Shown here piece after piece: positions 1-12,352 of a stretch of 64,000 bases of DNA (the stretch's first letter is position 1; the number at the start of each line of letters is the position of its first letter). The stretch is from NCBI GenBank assembly GCA_905178155.1, contig CAJINV010000005.1:5917754-5981753 (forward strand). The letters run 5' to 3'. Source of the DNA: Amoebophrya sp. A120 (lineage: Eukaryota; Sar; Dinophyceae; Syndiniales; Amoebophryaceae). A program made the translations under genes and the position numbers. Below the pieces are notes generated by a model that was not told the DNA's origin, ran no database searches, and was given only the letters and a program-made list of their open reading frames with translations.

Positions 1-945
1 TTGCAGTCCCTCGGGGGAGCGGGCTGGAGCTAGCATTTGCAGGAACTACCATCTGCAGTCCCTCGCGGGAGCTGGCAGACTTGTTGCGACCTGGCGCTGA
101 TTGGAGCGACCCTAACTGAATCTGCAAACAACATTTACAAGTGTGGAGGACCAGTTTAGGTCAACTTTCACTTTGGCAGCCTGCCTGCATCAACATCCAG
201 CGATGGCCCCAATCCGTATAGCTGCAGAAGATGAGTAAGACTAAGGGTAGTTCTTGCAGAACTTGAAGTAGATGATACGAGTGCGCAGCAGCGTACACGT
301 ACAATGACAGTAAGAAGTCTTCTACTAACTACGTATTCGGCAAGGCACTGTTTCCACTCTACTAAGCTGTCTAGTCTTGTCGTGTCGATCTGCGGCGCCA
401 AATGAATCTAGAAACCTTAAAGTGACCTAGATTCTTCACTCCCTTGAAGTCTGGGAACGGGGATTTTTCTCGTCACGATAGCACTACTTCGCTTAGTTCG
501 AGCTGCCTGCAATTGACTACGCCAGGGGTTTGGGACGTTGATCCACGCTGATACAGCTGCGGGCATTTTTATGGAAACAAAAAACGCTGCCTACAGCTAC
601 TCCAATGCACGTGCATGCGCAAAAAAGATTCTCCGGCGCACGAGAGAAAACGGAAACATTCCGGCGATGGCGATGGGTTTATTCTGTATGACATCGAGCT
701 TACTTCTGTTCTAATTCAGGCACTGGGATGGAGACCAAAGTAATAAAATGATCACGAGCGTGGCGAAAGTTATACACACTTCCACCGTTTCGGGTGTCAT
801 GAGTTTCTGCATGGAAAATCATTCTCATTCAGGCATGCCTGCGCATGGATGAGGATAACGATAAAGCCCAAACGTTAAAAAAATGATCAGCGTGCCGCGC
901 ATAATTCGCGCAACATCTATCTTCTACTGAACGTGAGCACTAGAC

Positions 946-2741
946 TTATATTTGACTCCTCGCCACAATGCCAAAATCCCTTCGCGAACGCGATAAGTTT
1001 CGTAGTTGTAGAGACAGCACTGCTCTTCGCTTTCGTAACCTCCCTTGCTTGACATCCTCCAACTTTTGCTCATAATGCTCGTCGGTGCGAAGTATTCGGG
1101 CGGTGCAGTAACCAGAACGCTCGTTGGCGGGCAGAATATCCTCGTCTGGGCGAACGCGAACAGCCTTTGTTGTATGACAGGGAAGGTATTTGAAGACATC
1201 TGTGCCAACGGAATGCTGATAATTATGGGATTCTCAAATGTCACATTCTCAACTGTTACATGAATTTGTCGTGCAAGAACAGCAAAAGTGAACGCGGGAA
1301 GATTGCGCGCTTTGCATTACAAATTTGGAGCGCATTCAGGTGGTGTTTAGCCCTTCGAGAATTTGTCATGCGAAGCACCTTGATCGTGTGGCGGCTTATG
1401 GTTATTTTGCATGACAAATCATGTAACTGCTGAGAATGTAACAGTTGAGAACGCCATAATAATACGTATTCTCTTTCATGTTCTTCTCGATGTAGGCTTT
1501 GACGTCTTCTCCTTCGCCGCAGCACCCTCCTTGCGGCAAGTTTTTCGAGGTCTCCTCAGAAACTTGAGCTGGAGCTGTCCGCCCTGCGGACGTCTCTCGA
1601 GGTGAAGGCTGTTCAGCAGGAGGTATTTTTTCGACATGATGATCATCGGGCGGGACGGGAGTAACTTTGCGACCCAACAACGTAGGAAAAGGAGTAGGAC
1701 ATAGCTCCGCCTCCGCAAAGGTACTGAAAGGCCCTCCTGCAGCGGGTGATCCTTGCGCCTGCCCTGGGGAGAGATCTTCATCGGGTGCTGCAGCCGTTCC
1801 TTCAGAACCACTCTGGAGCTCCCAAGTATCGCATTGAAGACACCACTCCCCAAAAGAGAAAAAACAACAGACAAGCACTGTCGACGCAATATAGATAGAT
1901 GATGGCGCAGGCGTGAGTGTTGAGTTGCAGAGGGCATCCAGGATTCATTGCCGATGTCTAAGATTGCATGTTTAAATTGATGCATCAAGAAGACAGCTCC
2001 AATGCAACACGAGTCGCATTATACAGAAAAATGAACGATATTTTTTTTTGAAAAAACAGATACAAGCTCACTTTCCTCCTTCTGCTGAACGTGGAGCGCT
2101 CAGTTTTCAATGTAATACCCTGGAGATAAACTCGCCAGCGACGAAGCCAGGTCGTGCGCCTCTCCCGCCCGACCACGTTGGGTCAAAGTTTCATCTCCTG
2201 TGAGGCTTTTGACAGCGGCCGCTGGAACCATCTCGCCTGCGGCCTGTGCGTCCTGCTCCGACAGCAATCCCGCATGATCCTCACCCGTCTGCAAAAAATC
2301 GGAATGCCCCCCAAGCGCGGTTTGGCTGCTTGCATCAGCATCCACTTGGTCGCTACTGGTCACGGAAGACAACGCCGAATGCAAGAAACTATTGTTGCGC
2401 TTCTTGTTCCCATGGTGGTGCCCATGACCATACCCTCCACCACGCCTTCTCTTCCTTCTGCCCCTGCTGCTTCCCATCCCGGACCGCCGCCCGGGCGCCT
2501 CCCCGGAATTCGCCATGGCGAGGCCAAACCGCGCGGCCATCGCTTGCTCGTACGCCATGGCTTGCTCGTCAGCTTCGTGATGCTCTTCGAGGAAAGCGTA
2601 CGGATCTTGTTGTTCGGGTTTTTCGTTTGCTGCTTTATTCGGGGTAGTTTTGGTTTTCCTCCTCTCGCCAGAAGCGGTGCTGTGTGGGGAGAGAAGGGCG
2701 GCGAACGCTGCCCGCGCGAGGTAAGTGCGTCTCGACATCAT
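946..2741 (-). CDS. Gene Z: leader-bearing family protein, three exons (about 419 aa)
   Basis: Exons read 2741-2118, 1821-1459 and 1218-946; together they are 1,260 bases, an exact multiple of three, when the two introners plus one 5-bp flank each are removed. The ATG at 2741 opens an N-terminus that looks like a signal peptide: basic residues, then a short Ala/Leu-rich stretch (AAFAALL), then Ser/Thr. A basic Arg/Gly/His-rich segment follows. The end of exon 1 (SDFLQTG, GEAHDLASSLASLSPG) is closely shared with gene X. Exon 2 is Pro/Glu-rich; exon 3 reads ILPANERSGYCTARILRTDE and then a basic tail, ending in TAA at 946-948. No known domain was recognised. A secreted or endomembrane protein is an inference from the leader only. 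Confidence 0.6.
1224..1458. mobile_element. Introner in gene Z (235 bp, TSD ATAAT)
   Basis: Starts TATGGGATTCTCAA and ends with the inverted copy TTGAGAACGCCATA; identical 5-bp flanks ATAAT lie at 1219-1223 and 1459-1463. Removing 240 bp joins exon 2 to exon 3 in frame. Its inner ends (AACTGTTACAT) define a subfamily seen only once in this window. Confidence 0.85.
1827..2117. mobile_element. Introner in gene Z (291 bp), orthologous site to gene X
   Basis: Plus-strand ends TATCGCATTGAAGAC and TTTTCAATGTAATA. Flanks are CCAAG and CCCTG, exactly those of the introner at 8509-8810 in gene X, so this insertion predates the Z/X duplication and its duplicated site has since drifted. Removal of 296 bp keeps the frame. 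Confidence 0.75.
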
Positions 2742-3989
2742 CAGCGGGGACAGCGTCGTGGTAGTAGACGACCAGCTAGTAGCAGGTTGGTTGTCGGCCG
2801 GAAATAAACCAACTAGAACTTGATGCTGATCGCCGTCCTGCCACTGCTACTGTATTTGTTCAATGCAGCTGATGCGGCACCTAGAAAAAGTTGGAGGCTT
2901 TGCTTAGTTGTAATGAAAACGCGAGTCGTGGTGGTCGTCCAGGTGGCCACTCAGATCATGCCGGGACATGTTCTTTGTTGGAACACACTGCCGAACTGAA
3001 ACAGAAGAAGGTGGGTCAACAGAAATCCAAATCTCGAGGTGCAGCTTGAGCTTATAAATATTTGCCTCAACCTCGCCGGGGTCAAATAAATCAAAAGTCG
3101 GAAAACCGTAAAATACTGAGGTGGGGCGAGTTCGAGCCTGATTTTCATATTTTCATTAAGAAATGCAGTTTTTATCTTGTCGTTGTTACTTGAACTTGAT
3201 GAGAGGTTGCCAGGAAACTATTCTATCGTATCGATACCATCAACGAAGGACCGAAGTAGAGCAGCTTAGGCGCCACGCACTGGCACTACACGACCGACCG
3301 CCGATATGGAATAATACGCAACGGCAAACGACCCATTGGAGGGTTGATACTAATGTAGAAGTACAGTACCGCTTTTGCTTTTGGTGTTGATGCACGTCAA
3401 CGCGAGCTGCACGACAAGGTTGCAAGTTATCTCAAACCTAAGCGGCGCATAACATGCATTTTAGCTCAATTCTAACTAATTTCTAAAGGATTGACTTTTG
3501 CAGTTTTCAGGTGCGCAGCAGGCCCCTGCAGTAGTGCTCAAAAGGCCTGACACCTTGCCGCGCCGCCACTGCATAGCGATCGCAAAACGAAGCGCAGGAT
3601 ACCTCAGAGGGTCCCTTTCGAAGCGGCGCGTGGGGGCCAAAAAGGTGCCCGAGCTCCGGCTTTTTCACGAACTGGCAGCGCATTGGCGTGGCATTGCAGG
3701 GCTGTAGATGGTGGGTCTAAGAAGAGGGGGGCGGGGCTCTGTCGCGCCCCTCCCCGCAAGCTATTGCTTACCTGCGGCACAGAGCCAGGGCTCAGGCGCT
3801 GCAACTGCGAATTCGGGCCCAGGGGCAGAGGGAAGGTGCCACGCAAGTGGGCTCGCGCGGCTACTAGACAGGGCACGAACGGCGAGGGCGGGGCGCATTG
3901 AAAAACAATGAGCCCGACGGGATGACGCGCCAGACTCGAATACATGTTACAAGAGGCAGAGGTCAACGACTGGCAGTCGGAGTATTCAT

Positions 3990-4125
3990 TTGATGGACAT
4001 TGAAAATTCCAAGAGCAAGAATTTCAAAGGTCCATCAAACGTCCATCAAAATCAAAAAAAAGGTCCATCAAAAATCCAAACCCCTAGTCAGAAGAAGGTT
4101 TGACTTTGATGGACATCTGATGGAC
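3990..4125. repeat. Interspersed TTTGATGGAC / GTCCATCAAA repeats
   Basis: The decamer TTTGATGGAC or its complement (GTCCATCAAA, with small variants) occurs about six times within 140 bp, in both orientations, so the stretch can form several alternative hairpins. Confidence 0.7.
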
Positions 4126-4178
4126 CCAAGATGCATTTTCTGATTCGAAATTAGAAGGCCCATCCCGGGTTTTCGGGC

Positions 4179-4290
4179 AATTTCAAACACTTATCAAGAA
4201 ATCGGACCAATTTCAAACACTTATCAAGAAATCAGACCAATTTCAAACACTTATCAAGGATCCCGGGCACATTTCTAAAGCTTATCAGAC
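4179..4290. repeat. 30-bp tandem repeat, three and a half copies
   Basis: Units start at 4179, 4209 and 4239, each built on ATTTCAAACACTTATCAAG; a degenerate partial copy follows from about 4269. It directly follows the TTTGATGGAC cluster. Confidence 0.85.
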
Positions 4291-4955
4291 CCCCAAAAGT
4301 GAACGCCACACACCCCCCTGAGAGCTCTCTCGCTACCAAACATAACTTATTCCCGAAGATGCACGTCAACGGAGCTGCACGACAAGGTTGCAAGTAAAAC
4401 TCGTACGACACCGAGTATTAGAAGAGAGAAACTGGAAAATAAGCGTGTCTAACAATAACATACCGAAATCTTATTGTCTGAACGATGTTGTTGTTGACTT
4501 GAAGACGATAAGTGGTGCTAAAAAAGGCCCGCGGTCATAATTGGTTCTTGGACTTCAATTTCATAGATAATGATAGTACGACCGATATAAATTTCGCGCT
4601 GTTCTCTCACGAGCCGCGCACGCCACAATCTCGGCACGGTGTGGCTGTGCAGCGAGGCTGGAAACACAGTTAGCGATTGTATTTTAAGTAAGTACTTGTT
4701 AGGACGTATTCTGGACGAGAGACTGAAAGCGAAACTACGAAGAACGCCTGGATAGAAGACCGAGCTTGCGGACTTGTCTACGCTGTACCAGTGCTGAACG
4801 CCAATACAGCGACTACATCTACATGATATTGTGCTACTACATCTTTAAAAGATGAAAAGGGTTTAGTTTTGTGATGCGTTCTCGTGCGACAGAAGTTGCA
4901 ACGCTCGCTGCGTTGCATGCTCGCTGCCCCAGATCGCGTTGCATGCTCGCTGCGT

Positions 4956-7900
4956 TCACCGGCCGGAACCAGTGCCGGGGCAAGTAGAAGCATGGTCCTC
5001 GAGGTATCTTTCCAGCCTGTCGCGATCCGACGTCAAGTCGCGTTTTTCTTTTTCTGCGTCCTCAAGCTTCCAAAAAGCATCTAGCGCGCGCGCCTCTTCC
5101 TTGGAACAATCTTCCAGCGCCTTAATATCCACCGCACTCTGCACAACGGGCTGTAGAATTTGAGCAACACGCTCAGCGTCCGTCAGCCTTTGTTTTACTT
5201 TGGAAAGCCTCCTGTCCTTCAGCTTGCACTTGTGCGCTGCCAAACGCGATCCCCCCACGTTCCAGACCATAAGCTCCTTCCCAGTCGTACCGGCGCCCGT
5301 CTGCCCTTGTGGCACCCCCCCAAAATACTGCACATATCTGTCTTCGCGCTGCCGGGGGGTCCAAGGAACGACTGCGGCTGTCTGCTCTACGATTCCCCGC
5401 ACGCGTTCAGCTGCACGGCCGACGCCGCGCGACATCTGGCTCACATTCCACAGCTCCTCGTCGTTCGTCCGCCAAAGATTGGCCAGATCGTTGACGAAAT
5501 GCTGGCAATTGCGCCAGCATAGCCAATAACCCGATTTTTTTTTCTTTTTCTTTTTTTCGCTAAGCTGCCCATTAGCTTTAGGCTTAGCACCATATCCGAG
5601 CGCCTCCCCCAGTTGTTCCACCACCGACGCAATTTTCTTTAGGGAGACTCTGTGGCCGCCGCCTTCATCCTTGGGTATGTGCAAGTTCGTGGCGAGCAGC
5701 ACAAACGAACTCCAATCCACTTCGACCTCGCGCACGGCGTTTCCTACATCTTTCGCGAAACGGTCGACCTCATTTAGCAATAAACTTACCATTCCCTCAA
5801 AAGCCGTCGCTCGTTCCTTCTTCAGCCCCTCTTTGTCATCAGATGTCAGCTTCCACGACGCCGGCGACCAGCTTTCGAGCTTCTGCTTTGCAGTCTCGTA
5901 CTGTTCGGCATGCTCCTTGAGCACTTGTCTTCTGTTTTCGCTGAGTTCTGATAGAGTGTTGTCATCATCGGACACATGACCGAGAGCAATTTTACGATAG
6001 TTTGCGAGGACCTCGCCCGCCTTTTCGTAGACGTAGGGCTTGCATGTGGAAGACTCGAAAACGGCGATCTTCGGCGAATTCCACACCAGCTGAGGTCGAT
6101 CGACAATCCATCCGTCTGGTCCAAACTCGGCAACCACGACCTCCTCAAGGCGCTTCTCTGGCTCCGTAAGTGGTTCGGCGCCGGGAGCTCTGGCTGGGGT
6201 AAACGTAACGTAGAAATGCTCTATACCTAGACCCATTATACGACACATTTTGGCACGGATTTCCGTGATCGCGTCGGTGGAGATTTCCTGGTCCCACTCG
6301 TTCGTAAATGTGTTGCCCTTTCGCTGGCCGACGTCTCCTCCAGCAAAAAAGGCCGTGAGGTGTTGCCACACTGTTGGCGCCACGTCTACGACATCAACAC
6401 CCGGCGGTGGGTACTCGTCGAGAACCCTGTCGTGCACGGCATCGCGCTTCTCGTCTGTTGTTTTCACACTCTGGACCTGCGGGAGGCCGCCCGAGTTTGG
6501 ACTCAACAATGGCAACCGTGGCATTGTTGAGTCCACGCCCACGCCCAACGAGTTTTTCTGTGTAAAAGAGGGACCGCTCAGCTGCGACGATTCGTGTGTC
6601 GCAACATTTCCTTCTTCACCCATAGCGTAGTCCCCGAGACTACTTCCAGCAACTCCCGGCAGAGGGGCTCTCTCGTTCAATTGGGTTTGAGTTTTTTGTC
6701 GGTCTACTTCGGGTGCTTCTTGATGTGCTTCTGCTTTTTCTACTTGCATCTGTTCTCCTCCGACGCGTTCTTGCGTCTCACCTGCACCCAACCTTTCCCC
6801 AACGGGAATTCCTCTCCTGCCGGGATTCGTGTTTCTCTTTGTCTTTTCCGGCTCTTCTGAAGCAGGTTCTGCGTCATATCTTCCAGTGCCACTTGTTTCC
6901 GTTTTCGTTTGCAGCGTCACGCTGCCTGTTTGCCTCATTTGTCCTGCATCCAATTTCACAAGCTCAGTTTGTTCATCTTCAACACCGGTCTTACTTTCGA
7001 AGTGCGGATCAGCCTGAGCCTCATATGCAGTGCAAATGCGTCGTCGTCCATTTCCATCCTCATTATCTAGAAACGAAATTTGCAAATTAACAGGCCCGCC
7101 AAGAAGACGACGCCCGGTCAATGTTTTTTTCAGCTGCTCGACGTCCGTCTTGTACTTGCTTACTAGTAGTTTTTAAGAGCACGAGCTGTCATTTTATTTA
7201 CTTTTTTCGCGAGCGTGATCATCATGAGAGAGCAAAAAATAAAAAAAGAAGTTGTACTATAGTGCGGTCTGTGCCTGCTGCACCACATGCCAGCCTGACA
7301 ACAGTTTCCGTTCGACGAGGACCTGAAATTGACCCATAACAAAAATGCGCAACAAGTGAACTCGATTACGCCCCCAAAGCTGTAGTATCCACTTATCATC
7401 TGTAAAAGTAAGCTCGGACTGTGCAGCTACAATTGACGGCGTTTGGGATATTCTTTGGAGGTAGAGAAGTTCCACCTCCTCCTGCAGTAGTTGAACTAAA
7501 GGTATACGTCATATTTGCACTGCATACACGACAGCCCTCAAGGTGCGCGAGAGGTATGCCTTGGTCTTCAGGACGTGCTTTTTGGGTAGGGACATCTCCT
7601 CCCGTCAAAACCCCAGCGTCTGCTGCTTTCTCCACATCACGAGCTTGTCCTTGTCCATGTTGATCTTCGGAGGTTCCTTCGAGCTTGAGAAAGGACTGGT
7701 GGGAGTCGTCCTTTTTGTCGTCCGCTGGTAGTTGTTCCACAGGGGCTTCCACTCCGTCCGGGATCAGCTTCAACATGTTGTGTGGCGTAGGAAATTGTAA
7801 CGACGGCACTTCTTTTCCTATCCACTGCAAACGCGTCAACGGGTTCGGGGTCCCAACGAGCCGCTTGCTGACATTGCAAGCTCGTGAAGATGCTGGTATT

Positions 7901-9689
7901 TGTATATGGTATTATTAACCATGGATCAGGATAAGTCTGCGAAGACTTCTAATTGTCATCCCTCAAGAGGATGAGCGAAGGCTCTCCATGTTTTGCCCCG
8001 GGAAGCGAACGGGTATCAACATCTGTCATGCGGGATAAGCATCTTCAGGCTCGGGGTCGGGTATGAATAAGATGCGCATGACAAAGGATGTTCGCACATG
8101 GTTTACTCCCAGCTTAGAAGAAGACTAAAGGTTTGCAGTGGATATTCAGATTCGCCCCAACTGCACTTGTACTTCCGGCGACCGCAACATTGTCTGCTTG
8201 TTGTACTTGCAGAGCAGAGTGGTCAGCAGAGCCAGCCTGCCCGCCTTGCGCTCCCGCGTGGCTTTCCTGAGTCGGGATCAACTTCAGCATGTTGTGCGGC
8301 GTCGGAAATTGCAAAGAAGGTTTTTCCTGATCCTGAGCGGAACCTCCAGAACGCCCTCGTGTGAGCGTAGTTTTCGTTTCGTCATGATCCTCGTCTTCTT
8401 GTTGTACTGCTTGCAGAAATAAAGGCAGCTTTTTCCGCAGCGTGCTGTCGCGCTGAAGCTGCTCGAGTCGAGCATCTCCCTTCCGCAGGGAGGAAGATTC
8501 TTCCCAAGTATCGCATTGAAGACGCGGTCCTCCCCACATCAGAAAACAGAAGAGAGGAATACTGTGGCCCCCTTCTTGTCGCTACAAGAATAAAAGGAGT
8601 AGCAGGGCGGGTGCGGAATCGGAATCACACGCCACAAATATGGTGATTTGCGGATCATTCGGATTCGTGAAACGCAAGAATTATGCAGATCCAGATTCAT
8701 CATATCAAGATTAAAATGCTCAATTTTACGAATGGAAAAACGCAACTCTCACGAACTCATTTTTCTGTTCCAATCCTTCAAAAGTTGAGCGCTCAGTTTC
8801 CAATGTGATACCCTGGAGACAAACTCGCCAGCGACGAAGCCAGATCGTGCGCCTCTCCTGCCCACCCGTATTGTCTGGTAGAAGTTTCATCTGCGAAGCC
8901 CTTGGAAGCGGCCGTTGGAGCCATCTCGCTTGCGGGCTCCTCCTGCTCCGAGAGCAATCCCGCAGCCGCACCCGTCTGCAAAAAATCGGAATGCCCAAAT
9001 AACGCAGTTTGGCTGGTGTTCACATCGGGATCGCCATGATCCGAGTGGTCGCTTGTCGAGGATACGTGTGTGAAAGAAGCGAAAAACGCGGCGGCTGATT
9101 GTTCCACTCCGGAGCGGAGGGCGGTCCAGAGCTCTGTCGCAGTAACATTTGTCGTGCTGTTTTGGTCCTGTGTCCGGTTGTTCGGCGTGTAGTAGATTAC
9201 CGTCTCCGGGTCTTTCAGGAACAGCCACTCCGGCAGCGCGTCGAAGAAGCCAGTACTTCCACCGAACCCCTGTTCCATCAGATGGGACTGCTCATTGTGT
9301 AGTTCCAGGAACGAAGTTGAACTAGAACTGCTGCTCGAGGACGCCGCGTTCTGTTCCGCCTCCGCCACTGCGTCAACAGCATCGTTTTGGTCGTCATTTC
9401 CAACACCGGCCTCGTCTCCTGCTCCAACTGGAGGTGTTGTTGTGCCACCACCTCGTCCACCCCCCTGGGCGAATCCGGATGCGCCGAATGCCGCGCCGCC
9501 CGGATAATTCGAATTCCCGCTATAATTTTCCACCCGGCCGACCACGTCGCCCTTCTCGTCCAGCAATTCTAAAACGAGTTCGTTTGGCGCCAAAAATTTC
9601 GTCGCGTCCCGTTTCCAAGTTTTTCTCACTCTTCTTTTCAGCTGCGGAGGAGTCGCGGTGGTTAAAGTTGATATAATTTTCTGCGATTC
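4956..9689 (-). CDS. Gene X: large NCQHF-family protein, at least four exons; 5' end unresolved
   Basis: Exons read 9689-8811, 8503-8145, 7813-7527 and 7018-4956 (about 1,195 codons). Frame is kept across all three introners when element plus 5 bp is removed. Exon 1 carries a segment shared with gene Z; exons 2 and 3 each carry a QFPTP motif (SLQFPTPHNMLKLIP). The last exon holds the family domain: GIEHFYVTFTPA, VVVAEF, then a long charged helical region, then NCQHFVNDLANLWRT, then VWNVGG and a Lys/Arg-rich coiled tail. The box N-C-x-H-F resembles the catalytic Cys box of LRAT and PPPDE papain-fold proteins; hydrolase or acyltransferase activity is inference. No ATG precedes the domain in frame; a TGA at 9690 separates it from an open frame beginning MRRKSF at 9887, which could be a 5' exon. 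Confidence 0.6.
7024..7526. mobile_element. Introner in gene X (503 bp, longest of the small class)
   Basis: Ends are TATGCAGTGCAAATGCGTC and, inverted, GACGTATACCTTTAG-side TATGCAGTGCAAATATGACG. Flanks CCTCA and CACGA are poorly matched, yet only removal of element plus 5 bp (508) restores the frame, giving GCR|AQADPHFE. Gene Y has uninterrupted sequence in this region. Confidence 0.7.
7819..8144. mobile_element. Introner in gene X (326 bp), shared with gene Y
   Basis: Ends TATCCACTGCAAAC and GTTTGCAGTGGATA form a near-perfect terminal inverted repeat. The element at 49847-50130 in gene Y sits at the same codon and shares long internal stretches, so both descend from one insertion. Frame is kept by removing 331 bp (ANL|KEVPSLQF). 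Confidence 0.8.
8509..8810. mobile_element. Introner in gene X (302 bp), shared with gene Z
   Basis: Ends TATCGCATTGAAGAC and TTCCAATGTGATA. Flanks CCAAG/CCCTG equal those of the gene Z element at 1827-2117. Removing 307 bp joins SLSPG to EESSSLRK in frame. Confidence 0.75.
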
Positions 9690-12352
9690 TCATTCTTTTA
9701 TCGTTGCAGCGCCCTCCGTGTCGTCCGGTGCGGAGGTGATCGTGCTTGTACTCGTCTCCTGCTCTCGTTCCGCATCAATTGTGTTCGTCGTTGTAGTTCG
9801 GACACGCATCGCCATTAGGAGGCGAAATTGCGCCAAGAAGTGCGGCGCGAGGGCGCGGAAGAACCTGGTGAAAGATTTCCGCCGCATTGCCCGTTGTTCT
9901 CCGCCGGTTTTCTTCTTCAGTTTTTGGATGGCGAGTCTTCCTTTCCTCGTGAGTCGACGCAATTGATGTGCGGGGGGGGGGGGCCAATGCGTAATCAGAA
10001 ACGGAGGCAAAAGCTGCAAAACGCTCTAGGAGCTCTACTAACTGTATCACGACAGGAGCGAGTTCAAATAAGTACTTACAAAAAAAAATGCCACGACAGG
10101 GAAAAATATAAATGAAAAAAATTATGTTGCGTAGAATAGAATCACTGGGCTTCTGGATCTGGTGCGTGCAGTCTGGTGCCGAGGAAACTACGGGGTCGAG
10201 ACATGGCTCTCGAGGGTTCGGGAGCCTGAGATTCATGGGCAAGGGATCTTTTTCTTTGATATTAGCAAATTGCCTTGCTACGGGAGATATGAACAGCCGA
10301 CAGTAGTTCATCAAACATCGCCATCCAGCACGTCGGTGGACGAAACAAAACTACACATAAAACGAACTACCACGACACCGATCCTCCACTACCACACCGA
10401 GCCAAGACGGAATCACGAGATGAACGACAGGCACGTAGTGCTGGCACAAAAAGTAAAAGACGAGCAGATCATGAGAAGATTATCAAAGGCGCGAAACCGA
10501 AAGCAACATCACCGAGAAAAAAAATACAAGCTGACGCTTCTGACGTTGTTCTTTACTTGGTCATTACTAAGACCTCAGTGTACTACTAGTACTAGAAGGT
10601 TCGGACGTTAGCGTTACGAATTTTGCTGAAGATGGCGAAACTAGAAATTGGAATGCGGCGATTCGTTAGTGACTACTGGACGACGGGAATTTCAAACGAG
10701 CGGACGAACGTCGAGAATAACGTCTCGTGGTTGTACGAAAGGAAACGAAACATGCCTGCTTTCCGAAGAAAAAAACATCGCGGTGTAGCAGCTACGATTT
10801 CGTTTTCGAGAACAACTACAAGCAGTCACGAGAAAGTTGTGTGTAGTACCGCCGCTACTTGCGGCGGTCTTCACCTCCAGCAACCAAAATAGTAGTCAAT
10901 AAAGCAGCGAGAACTAACATCACCATCACTGATGTTGCTTTAAGTCTTTGATATCATGCTCCTTTTGCTTCTACATCTACAAGGGAGGAGGTCATCATGA
11001 CGATCCTTTTACTACTTTGTCTTTCCGTCGTGTAGTTTTGGTTTTTCGTCGCTACTCAGAATCATATACATGGTTTTGGTCTTTTGCAAATTATAGTGTA
11101 GCTGTTCGGGTGAAGAGCGTGAGCGCTGGGACCAAACTGAAGAAGTCGCTCTTGTGTGCTAGTGCAATCATAAAATCAATACAGTGAATGAGACTTTTTG
11201 GTGGAGGCACGTCGTATTGTAAATGTTTAAAGAACTATGACTATAGTCTTTTTTTTCGCGCCTAAAAACTGATAGAAACGGTGCGGCTCTCTCTAGTGCT
11301 CTTCTTGTGAAGATGCTTCTGCTTCATAAAAATCTTCATAAGTACTTCTTTTTGTTCTCGTCCCTTCTAGAATCATGGCTCCCCTTTTATTTAGTCTTAC
11401 ACTTCATGTTCACTTATTTCTTTGGACGGTAAAATTAGTGCACTCCTCGGCCAGCATTCAACTCTTTCAATTTGCATTTTCAGCATCTTCCGAAAGGGTG
11501 GTCATGGCTCTTGATGTTGTTTGATTTTTTCGCTCTAATTATTTTCTCGGACAGCAATAAAGCCAGCCTGTTGCTGCAACGAAGGCTACAGCTTCTCCAT
11601 CCCTATGGGAGTAGACGCTGTGTGTTGCACTTGCAGAGCGGTGGCGCTCTGTATGATAGGCTCATGTAGTATACGGCTGAGTATAGATCGCATGTGATGC
11701 GTAGGAAACGGCGACTCAGCGGCTTGATTCAAGCGTCATCTTGAATTTATTCTACACATATTACTTCAAACTTCTTTTTAAGGCATTTCATATCATACTA
11801 CATTCTGCTCTACACATACAAGATACCTGCATAGAAGGAATGGCAACCGCGTTATGCCGTCTTGGTCTTTGAGGCTGCGCTCGATGGATGCCGCCATTCT
11901 TCTGCAACAAGGAACAGAGCCTCAGCCTATTTATTATTCTGACTATCGTACAGCTATCCTGTTCTTGCGTCCTTCAAGAGCGCAGTGGTCAGCTTCAAAG
12001 TTCAAGGGATTTCTGGACGAGGCGATACTACGCCCAGTCATATTTTTTACGCTATTCTACAAATCAGTTGCGCTCGCTCCTGGTGTCCACAATTTTCGAA
12101 CGTTGAAGAAGATAAGTAGGCGTAATCAACATTGAAGAAGACTGAAGAATCCCGTCCTTCAGCTTCACATCACTTCGTCTTGTTGTGCTGGCCACTTAAT
12201 AAATTCAAATACTGTAGGCGTCGTCGTGTTGTAGACCCATTTTTTCAATGAGGAGTTTATTATTTCCATCTTGATCTTCCTTGCTCAAAAAATTTTATAA
12301 AATTCGTGCTTCTTTTTTATCTTACAGCAAGCTGCCTGCTGCTCCTTTTTCC
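9690..12352. other. Region between X and R without a firm gene
   Basis: The minus strand holds an open frame from 9887 to the TGA at 9690 starting MRRKSFTRFFRALAPHFLAQ, leader-like, that may be the missing 5' exon of X. A long open frame on the plus strand near 10162-10611 lacks an upstream ATG and is not supported. From 10600 to 12300 the sequence is AT-rich with no coding pattern that I trust. Confidence 0.4.

Larger units (their letters stand above)
2742..4955. other. Intergenic region between Z and X
   Basis: No convincing gene. It holds a GC-rich block (about 3500-3905), a cluster of short repeats based on TTTGATGGAC in both orientations (about 3990-4125) and a 30-bp tandem repeat (4179-4290). 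The open frames in the GC-rich block occur on both strands and look compositional. Confidence 0.5.

Noticed and set aside
1256-1525. Arg-rich open frame inside the gene Z introner
   Set aside because: It reads through the element and its inverted ends; the joined frame over the exons is more protein-like.
7257-7475. 72-codon open frame inside the 503-bp introner of X
   Set aside because: It is contained in sequence that must be removed to keep the gene X frame and has no counterpart in other introners.
10162-10611. 149-codon plus-strand open frame
   Set aside because: It begins at GTG, has no ATG until late, no domain, and lies on the strand opposite to the well supported genes.
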